From contig DAIDKA010000275.1 in the NCBI GenBank assembly GCA_027451085.1, positions 1 to 6,715 of the forward strand: a stretch of DNA of 6,715 nucleotides, written 5' to 3'. The notes beneath the pieces were generated by a model. That model did no database searches. It had not been told where the DNA came from and saw only the letters and a list, made by a program, of their open reading frames with translations. The translations under genes were made by a program, and so were the position numbers. Shown here one piece after another: positions 1 through 4,885 of this stretch (the first letter of the stretch is position 1; each line of letters starts with the position of its first letter). Source of the DNA: Gammaproteobacteria bacterium. Lineage in GTDB: Bacteria; Pseudomonadota; Gammaproteobacteria; Steroidobacterales; Steroidobacteraceae.

Positions 1-606
1 CAGGTCCTGCAGACGGCCGTGGAAAAAGTACCCCGCGCCCGGCAGCACCCGCACCCGCGCAGCAGGCTGCAGGCTGCCAGCCCATTCCAGCATGCGCGCC
101 GGGGGCACCGTATCATCGGCATCACCCAGTACCACCAGCCAGGGGCAGGCGGGCATCACGCCCCGGATATCGATCCGGTCCACCGCCGGAGCCACTGCGA
201 TCAACCGCTGCGGCTGCACGGTTGCAGAGGCACGCACGGCGACTGCGGCGCCGAAGGAGAACCCGGCGAGCCACACGCTGGCGCCAGGCCAGCGCTGCCG
301 CCCATGATCCACCACCGCCACCGCATCGTCGGTTTCACCCAGCCCTTGCGCGTATCCACCCGCACTGGCGCCCACCCCGCGGAAATTGAAGCGCAGGCTG
401 GGAAGACCAAGGTCATTGCAGGCCTTCGCCAGGGTATGCACCACCTTGTTGTCCATGGTCCCCGCATGCAGTGGATGCGGATGGCAGATCACGGCAAAGG
501 CCCGCGCGGCCGCGTCCGTGGCCGGCAGGTCCAGCCGCGCTTCGAGGCCGCCGGCAGGCCCTGCGATCGTCAGCCGCTGCGAAACCGGCGCCGCGTGGTG
601 CATCAT
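1..606 (-). CDS. Alpha/beta hydrolase, dienelactone-hydrolase-like (COG2945 type), C-terminus cut by window edge
   Basis: The frame runs without a stop from the ATG at 606 to the window edge, giving 202 residues of a family usually about 205 to 225 long, so only a short tail should be missing. Visible landmarks are the N-terminal HPHPLHAGTMDNKVV stretch (residues 42-56), RFNFRGVGAS (72-81), the nucleophile elbow GFSFG with Ser117, GDADDTVP (161-168) with the likely catalytic acid Asp164, and His196 in FFHG. A complete Ser-Asp-His triad is therefore present. There is no signal peptide, so it should be a cytoplasmic serine hydrolase. The substrate is unknown for this family, and the sequence does not indicate one. 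It starts 5 nt after the htpG stop and is probably expressed from the same transcript. Two adjacent ATG codons (606 and 603) compete as start; the second has the better ribosome-binding-site spacing. Family assignment is confident; physiological role is not. Confidence 0.88.
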   Translation of the reverse strand, partial: MMHHAAPVSQRLTIAGPAGGLEARLDLPATDAAARAFAVICHPHPLHAGTMDNKVVHTLAKACNDLGLPSLRFNFRGVGASAGGYAQGLGETDDAVAVVDHGRQRWPGASVWLAGFSFGAAVAVRASATVQPQRLIAVAPAVDRIDIRGVMPACPWLVVLGDADDTVPPARMLEWAGSLQPAARVRVLPGAGYFFHGRLQDL

Positions 607-609
607 CGT

Positions 610-613
610 CCTC
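610..613 (-). promoter_or_regulatory. Ribosome binding site of the hydrolase, overlapping the htpG stop codon
   Basis: On the minus strand the htpG stop TGA is embedded in TGAGGACGATGATG. The GAGG core lies 3 nt before the first ATG (606) and 6 nt before the second (603), so normal spacing favours 603 as the true start. The overlap with the stop codon suggests that ribosomes finishing htpG re-initiate here. Confidence 0.5.
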
Positions 614-2504
614 AGGCAGTGACCGCCAGCCGCACCAGCAGCCGGTTCAGGCGGCGCACATAGTCCGCCGGATTCGCGAGCTGGCCGCCTTCGGCCAGCG
701 CCGCCTGGTCAAACAACAGCTGCGCCAGTTCGGTGAAACCCGCCTCGTCCTTCAAGCCATCCAGGTGCTTGACGATGGGATGCTCCACATTGAGTTCCAG
801 CACGGGACTGGTTTCAGGCACCTTCTGCCCCTGCGCCGCAAGGATGCGGCGCATCGCGGCCCCCAGGTCACGCTCACCCAGCACCAGGCAGGACGGCGAG
901 TCGGTCAGGCGCGTGGACACCCGGACCTCTGAAGTTTTCTCGCCCAGCGCTTCCTTGACGCGCTTGAGCAGTGGCTCACTTTCCTTGGCCGCCGCCTCGG
1001 TCCGGGTCTTTTCCGCCTCGCTTGCCAGCTCCCCGAGTTCCAGGTCACCGCGGGCGGCATCCTTGAAGCGCTTGCCCTCGAAGGCGTCCACCTGGCCCAT
1101 GACCCACTCGTCCACCCGCTCGGACAGCAGCAGCACCTCCAGGCCATGGGCCTTGAGCTGCTCGATATAGGGGCTGGAACGGGCCGCCTCGATGCTGTCG
1201 GCGATGATGTAGTAGATGCGCTCCTGGCCCGGCTTCATGCGCGCGACGTAGTCCTTGAGGCTGGTCGCGGGCGTGTCGTCACCCCCATGAGTGCTGGCGA
1301 AACGCAGCAGCGGCAGGATCTTGTCGCGGTTGGACCGGTCCTCGGCCAGGCCTTCCTTGAGCACCCCGCCAAACTCCTTCCAGAAGGTGGCGTACTTCTG
1401 CGCATCATCCGTGGCGAGCTTCGCCAGCATGTCAAGCACGCGGCGGGTGAGCCCGCCCTTCATCGCCTCCACCTCTGCGTCCTGCTGCAGCAGTTCACGC
1501 GAGACATTCAGCGGCAGGTCGCTGGAATCCAGCACGCCCTTCACGAAGCGCAGGTACAGCGGCAGGAACTGCTCCGCGTCATCCATGATGAAGACGCGGC
1601 GTACGTAGAGCTTCAGGCCGCGGGCGGCGTCGCGCTGCCACAGGTCGAACGGCGCCCGGCCGGGGATGTACAGCAGGCTTACGTAGTCCCGCTTGCCCTC
1701 CACGCGGTTGTGGCTCCACGCCAGCGGCTCGACAGGGTCATGCCCGATGTGCTCGTAGAACTGGCGGTACTCCTCGTCGGTGATCTCGGTCCGCGGGCGC
1801 GTCCACAGCGCCTTGGCCTGGTTCACGGCCTCGTACTCGCCCGGCTCGCCATCCTTGCCGGAGGCCGCCATCAGCACCGGGAAGCTCAGGTGGTCCGAAT
1901 AGCGGTGGATCAGCGAACGCAGCCGCCAGCTGTCGGCAAACTCCTTCGCGTCCTGCTTGAGGTGCAGGATGATGCTGGTACCACGATCCTTGCGCGTGAC
2001 CTGCTCGACCGTGAACTGCCCGTCGGCGTTCGACTCCCAGCGCACGCCCTCCTCAGGGGCCGCGCCTGCCCTGCGGGTCAGCACCTCCACCCGGTCGGCC
2101 ACGATGAAGGCAGAATAAAAGCCGACGCCGAACTGGCCGATCAGCTGCGAATCCTTCTGCTGATCCCCGGACAGGTTCTTGAAGAACTCGGAGGTTCCGG
2201 AGCGGGCGATGGTGCCCAGGTGGGAGATGGCCTCCTCCCGGGTCATGCCGATGCCGTTGTCGCGGATCGTAACGGTCCCCGCCTTGGAGTCGCCGTCCAC
2301 CCAGATGGACAGCGCCGCATCGTCCGCCAGCAGCGCTGGCGTGGCGATGGCCTCGAAACGCAGCTTGTCGTTGGCGTCCGAGGCGTTGGAAATGAGTTCG
2401 CGGAGGAAGATCTCCCGGTGGCTGTACAGGGAGTGGATCATCAGCTGCAGCAGCTGCTTGACCTCGGCCTGGAAGCCAAGGGTCTCTTTCTGCGGTCCGG
2501 TCAT
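612..2504 (-). CDS. htpG: Molecular chaperone HtpG (bacterial Hsp90)
   Basis: This is an ATP-dependent cytosolic chaperone that acts as a homodimer and in E. coli works with the DnaK system to remodel client proteins. The product is 630 residues, a normal family length. The N-terminal GHKL ATPase domain (about 1-215) has [11 protein letters not shown] with catalytic Glu36 and Asn40, the ATP-binding DNGIGM (82-87), the lid and glycine motif GQFGVGF (123-129) and RGT (174-176). The middle domain (about 235-500) has WSHNRVEGK (263-271), [10 protein letters not shown] (304-313) and NVSRELLQ with the ATP-contacting Arg336. The C-terminal dimerisation domain follows (about 525-630), with GQKVPE and [12 protein letters not shown]. 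Every key residue is present and nothing looks truncated. The ATG at 2504 has AGGTG 6 nt upstream, and a sigma-32-like promoter lies just beyond it, fitting heat-shock induction. The alpha/beta hydrolase gene follows after 5 nt. Confidence 0.98.
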   Translation of the reverse strand: MTGPQKETLGFQAEVKQLLQLMIHSLYSHREIFLRELISNASDANDKLRFEAIATPALLADDAALSIWVDGDSKAGTVTIRDNGIGMTREEAISHLGTIARSGTSEFFKNLSGDQQKDSQLIGQFGVGFYSAFIVADRVEVLTRRAGAAPEEGVRWESNADGQFTVEQVTRKDRGTSIILHLKQDAKEFADSWRLRSLIHRYSDHLSFPVLMAASGKDGEPGEYEAVNQAKALWTRPRTEITDEEYRQFYEHIGHDPVEPLAWSHNRVEGKRDYVSLLYIPGRAPFDLWQRDAARGLKLYVRRVFIMDDAEQFLPLYLRFVKGVLDSSDLPLNVSRELLQQDAEVEAMKGGLTRRVLDMLAKLATDDAQKYATFWKEFGGVLKEGLAEDRSNRDKILPLLRFASTHGGDDTPATSLKDYVARMKPGQERIYYIIADSIEAARSSPYIEQLKAHGLEVLLLSERVDEWVMGQVDAFEGKRFKDAARGDLELGELASEAEKTRTEAAAKESEPLLKRVKEALGEKTSEVRVSTRLTDSPSCLVLGERDLGAAMRRILAAQGQKVPETSPVLELNVEHPIVKHLDGLKDEAGFTELAQLLFDQAALAEGGQLANPADYVRRLNRLLVRLAVTA

Positions 2505-2537
2505 GGGCTACACCTGCAAAAACAAAGGCAGGCGTGC

Positions 2538-2566
2538 ATCTTGGGAACTGCGCGCGATTTTTCAAG
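2538..2566 (-). promoter_or_regulatory. Candidate sigma-32 (heat-shock) promoter of htpG
   Basis: On the minus strand CTTGAAA (2566-2560) matches the sigma-32 -35 consensus exactly. After 14 nt comes CCCAAGAT (2545-2538), which resembles the CCCCATnT -10 element in its C-run and following A but not throughout. The spacing is within the usual range. Transcription would start near 2531, giving a leader of about 27 nt before the ATG at 2504. htpG is a classical sigma-32 regulon member in E. coli, which supports the call. It was found by eye and no transcript data were available. Confidence 0.7.
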
Positions 2567-2594
2567 CCGCACGCAGTCTCAACGACCGTAAGAA

Positions 2595-2825
2595 TTACTT
2601 CTTGCGGGCCTCCGGGCCCTGCTCCCAGCTGCCTTTCACCTGGTCCGACCAGCTTTTGTAGCTGCTCCAGCTATGAAGGTTCTTGGTGATCGCGGCGTGG
2701 CGCGTGCGGGCGCGCTGCATGCGGTCCAGCCATGAACCGCCGGCGCCCCCGTGCGGCTGCGCAGCCATTCCGGCTTCGGCGCGGGCGCCGAGTGTGTCCT
2801 CGTAGGACCTGTCGGATGAGCTCAT
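2595..2825 (-). CDS. Small basic protein with four Ser-Trp dipeptides, unknown function
   Basis: This frame encodes 76 residues from the ATG at 2825 to a TAA stop. The start is chosen because AAGGAG sits 6 nt upstream, by far the best ribosome binding site in the window; the frame stays open back to a TTG at 2897, but that extension has no such site. I do not recognise the family. The N-terminal half is polar and contains a Gly-rich turn (GGAGG, 26-30). The C-terminal half is basic, with a predicted helix (LDRMQRARTRHAAITKN, 33-49) followed by SWSSYKSWSDQVKGSW (52-67). Ser-Trp occurs four times (Trp32, 53, 59, 67). Lysine and arginine total 12 against 8 acidic residues. There is no signal peptide or membrane segment, so it is probably cytoplasmic; nucleic-acid or membrane-surface contact is conceivable but unproven. 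It lies 124 bp after ppnN and 90 bp before htpG. Confidence 0.7.
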   Translation of the reverse strand: MSSSDRSYEDTLGARAEAGMAAQPHGGAGGSWLDRMQRARTRHAAITKNLHSWSSYKSWSDQVKGSWEQGPEARKK

Positions 2826-2831
2826 GCAAGA

Positions 2832-2837
2832 CTCCTT
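2832..2837 (-). promoter_or_regulatory. Strong Shine-Dalgarno sequence for the 76-codon gene
   Basis: AAGGAG lies 6 nt upstream of the ATG at 2825. It is a near-perfect complement to the 16S rRNA 3' end at ideal spacing, sets the start of the small gene, and is the main evidence that this short frame is translated, probably efficiently. Confidence 0.75.
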
Positions 2838-2889
2838 AAAGTAATTGCAGTGGAGCCTACGGAAACCACCCCTTGACCGTGCGGAACTG

Positions 2890-2907
2890 CGTCGCAAAGC
2901 AGCGACG
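2890..2907. repeat. Short inverted repeat (6-bp stem, 6-nt loop) after ppnN
   Basis: CGTCGC (2890-2895) and GCGACG (2902-2907) are perfect complements around a 6-nt loop. It lies 43 nt beyond the ppnN stop in the direction of transcription. No T-run follows on the minus strand, so it is not a standard intrinsic terminator. It might protect the 3' end of the upstream transcript, bind a regulator, or be chance in GC-rich DNA. Confidence 0.4.
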
Positions 2908-2949
2908 GTTCATGAATGCAGGTCGGAAACAGCATCCTTATGTAACAAG

Positions 2950-4332
2950 TCACGCCACCAGGCGGTAACAAGGCACGTATGTCTTGCCCGGCAGCTTCAT
3001 GCGGCCCTGCGCTACGAAGGCCGCCAGCAGCTCGTCCACCAGCTTCATGATGCCGGTGTCCCCGGACAGCTCGTACGGCCCGAACTGCTCGATGTCCTGC
3101 ACCCCGTTTTCCTTGACGTTGCCGGTGACGATTCCCGAGAACGCCCGCCGCAGGTTTGCTGCCAGCAGGTGCACCGGCTGATCCCGGGTCAGCGACAGCG
3201 CGCGCATGGACTCGTGGGTGACCTCGAACGGATGCTGCAGCTCCGGCTGCACAGACAGCAGCCAGTTGAAGTTGAAGGAATCGCTGCGCTCGCGGCGGAA
3301 CTCCCGCACGGCCTGCGTGCCCTGCACCAGCCGCCGGGCAACCGCGACCGGATCATCGACGATGATCTCGAGGCGCTGCAGGGCGGCAGCGCCCAACGTG
3401 CCCTGGATGAAACGCTTGATCTGCTCGAAGTACGGCGCCGTGGCGGCGGGCCCCGTCAGCACCACCGGGAAGGGCTGGTCGGCATTGGCCGGGTCCAGCA
3501 GCAGACCCGTGAGGTACAGGATTTCCTCGGCGGTGCCCACGCCGCCCGGGAACACCACCACGCCGTGGGCCATGCGCATGAAGGCTTCCAGGCGCTTTTC
3601 AATGTCGGGCAGGATGACCAGCTGGTTGCAGATGGGGTTGGGCGGTTCGGCCGCGATGATGCCGGGCTCGGTCAGGCCGATGAACCGGCTCTGGGCGATG
3701 CGCTGCTTGGCGTGACCGACGGCGGCGCCCTTCATCGGGCCTTTCATGGCGCCGGGACCACAGCCGGTGCACACGTCGAGGCCGCGCAGGCCCATCTCGT
3801 AGCCCACCTGCTTGGTGTACTTGTACTCCGCGTCGCTGATGGAGTGTCCGCCCCAGCAGACGATCAGGTTGGGATGGGTCTTGTGATCCAGCGCTCGCGC
3901 ATTGCGCAGGACGCGGAACACGGAATTGGTGATGGCGCTCGAGTCACCCCCGGTATCGCTGACGTCGTCCATCTCCCCGGCCATGAAGATCACGTCGCGC
4001 AGCACGGAGAACAGATGCTCCTTGATGCCGCGGATCATCTCACCGTCCACGAAGGCCTGCGCCGGCGCGTCGTGCACCTCCAGCTTGATGCCACGCGTGT
4101 GCCGCACCACCTTGATCGCGAAATCCGCGTAGCGGTCCAGGGTCTCCCTGGCGTTGTCGATGTTGGCGCCGGTGTTCAGCACCGCGAGCGCGCAGCGACG
4201 GAACAGGCTGTAGAGCCCCCCCTGGCTCGTGTCCAGCAGCCAGGTGATCTCCTCCTGGGACAGGTTCTCCAGGATGCCCCGGGGCGCGACCAGCGCGTCC
4301 ACGGCGTCAGTGATGATGATGCTGTTTTCCAT
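2950..4332 (-). CDS. ppnN: Pyrimidine/purine nucleotide 5'-monophosphate nucleosidase PpnN (YgdH)
   Basis: In E. coli PpnN splits nucleoside 5'-monophosphates into the free base and ribose 5-phosphate in the cytoplasm, and its activity is stimulated by (p)ppGpp, linking purine and pyrimidine balance to starvation. The product is 460 residues, against about 454 in E. coli. Three parts are visible: an N-terminal DUF4478-type domain (about 20-145), a central LOG/lysine-decarboxylase-like Rossmann domain (about 155-335) and a C-terminal DUF3412-type domain (about 340-458). The LOG domain has CWGGHS (159-164), CTGCGPGAMKGPMKGAA (188-204) and the signature PGGVGTAEE (262-270), whose Glu270 fits the catalytic glutamate position. 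The C-terminal domain shows FNFNW (353-357), LRRAFSGIVTGNVKE (394-408) and RMKLPG (444-449). It starts 6 nt after the L,D-transpeptidase stop, with AGGGA only 3 nt before the ATG, suggesting translational coupling. Simple LOG cytokinin-activating enzymes are much shorter and lack the flanking domains. Confidence 0.94.
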   Translation of the reverse strand: MENSIIITDAVDALVAPRGILENLSQEEITWLLDTSQGGLYSLFRRCALAVLNTGANIDNARETLDRYADFAIKVVRHTRGIKLEVHDAPAQAFVDGEMIRGIKEHLFSVLRDVIFMAGEMDDVSDTGGDSSAITNSVFRVLRNARALDHKTHPNLIVCWGGHSISDAEYKYTKQVGYEMGLRGLDVCTGCGPGAMKGPMKGAAVGHAKQRIAQSRFIGLTEPGIIAAEPPNPICNQLVILPDIEKRLEAFMRMAHGVVVFPGGVGTAEEILYLTGLLLDPANADQPFPVVLTGPAATAPYFEQIKRFIQGTLGAAALQRLEIIVDDPVAVARRLVQGTQAVREFRRERSDSFNFNWLLSVQPELQHPFEVTHESMRALSLTRDQPVHLLAANLRRAFSGIVTGNVKENGVQDIEQFGPYELSGDTGIMKLVDELLAAFVAQGRMKLPGKTYVPCYRLVA

Positions 4333-4338
4333 GAGTCC

Positions 4339-4878
4339 CTACGGAAGAATGTCGATCGGCGTATCGGGCCGTGTCATCAGCCAGATTTCCAGCATGTCGG
4401 AGTCCGACACCGAAATGCAGCCATCGGTCCAGTCATGAGTCTCGTAGTACCTGGGTTCGCGCTTCAGGTCATTGGGCGTGCCGTGGATCATGACGGAACC
4501 GCCCGGCTTCCAGCCCTCGCGGCGCGCACGCGCCTCGTCCGCCCTGTTGGGATAGGAAATCAGGATGGACAGGAAGTATTCGCTGCGGGGGTTGCGCTTC
4601 GTCAGGTAATAGCGCCCCTCCGGAGTGCGTGAATCCCCCTCGCGCTCCTTGGGGCCCTGCGGATACATGCCCAGGGCGATGTGGTAGGTCCGCAGCACCA
4701 GCGGCCCGCGCATCAGGTCCATGCGCCGCTCCGCCTTGTGGACCACCACGTGATCGGCCATGACCGGGGTGGCGGCGGGAACGTCGGCGACGGACGGCCC
4801 GCAGGCGCAGCCGAACATGGACAGTGCTGCAAGCAGTGCCCGTGTCCAGGGCGCGCAGCCGCGAATCAATGCAGACAT
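4339..4878 (-). CDS. Exported L,D-transpeptidase-fold protein (YkuD domain, YafK/COG3034-like)
   Basis: This 179-residue protein has an N-terminal signal: Arg6 and Arg13, then a hydrophobic run LLAALSMFGCACG (15-27). It may be a lipoprotein anchored at Cys24 or Cys26, though the lipobox is poor, or be cut after SVA (29-31). The YkuD domain (about 43-178) contains EGDSRTPEGRYYL (80-92), ISYPNRADEAR (108-118), MIHG with His132 and Gly133, and DWTDGC with nucleophile Cys154. YkuD enzymes act on peptidoglycan peptides in the periplasm, forming 3-3 crosslinks, attaching proteins, or, in E. coli YafK/DpaA, releasing attached Lpp. The usual Arg after the Cys-hydrophobic pair is Ser156 here, as in the TxGC(I/F)xV subgroup, so the exact reaction is uncertain. 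It follows the lytic transglycosylase gene after 7 nt and precedes ppnN by 6 nt. No clear Shine-Dalgarno sequence lies before the ATG at 4878, so translation probably depends on coupling. Confidence 0.86.
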   Translation of the reverse strand: MSALIRGCAPWTRALLAALSMFGCACGPSVADVPAATPVMADHVVVHKAERRMDLMRGPLVLRTYHIALGMYPQGPKEREGDSRTPEGRYYLTKRNPRSEYFLSILISYPNRADEARARREGWKPGGSVMIHGTPNDLKREPRYYETHDWTDGCISVSDSDMLEIWLMTRPDTPIDILP

Positions 4879-4885
4879 GCGGCGA

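Larger units (their letters stand above)
2826..2949 (-). other. Intergenic region between ppnN and the small gene
   Basis: This 124-bp gap is the longest in the window. It holds one short inverted repeat (2890-2907), the Shine-Dalgarno of the small gene, and a relatively A/T-rich stretch around 2832-2846. I searched by eye for sigma-70, sigma-32 and sigma-E type elements and found none close to consensus, so whether the small gene has its own promoter or is read through from ppnN cannot be settled here. Confidence 0.6.

Noticed and set aside
19..663. Plus-strand frame of 214 codons at the left end
   Set aside because: It is antisense to the alpha/beta hydrolase, whose complete catalytic triad identifies the real coding strand. 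The plus-strand product is a His/Arg/Pro-rich shadow.
1146..2591. Open plus-strand frame of 481 codons antisense to htpG
   Set aside because: It lies opposite a clear full-length htpG, its translation has no recognisable motif, and high GC content routinely opens such antisense frames.
2606..2619. GC-rich hairpin (GGGCC, TCCG loop, GGCCC) at the end of the 76-codon gene as a terminator
   Set aside because: The stem is inside the coding sequence and is not followed by a T-run on the minus strand. A nearby 5-bp AAGAA/TTCTT repeat over the stop codon is equally weak.
2595..2897. 100-residue version of the small protein starting from TTG at 2897
   Set aside because: The internal ATG at 2825 has an ideal AAGGAG 6 nt upstream, while the TTG lies within the inverted repeat and has no ribosome binding site.
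2845..4632. Open plus-strand frame of 595 codons across ppnN and the L,D-transpeptidase
   Set aside because: It runs antisense to two confidently identified genes and is rich in His, Arg and Gln, as expected for the complement of GC-rich coding DNA. No domain is visible.
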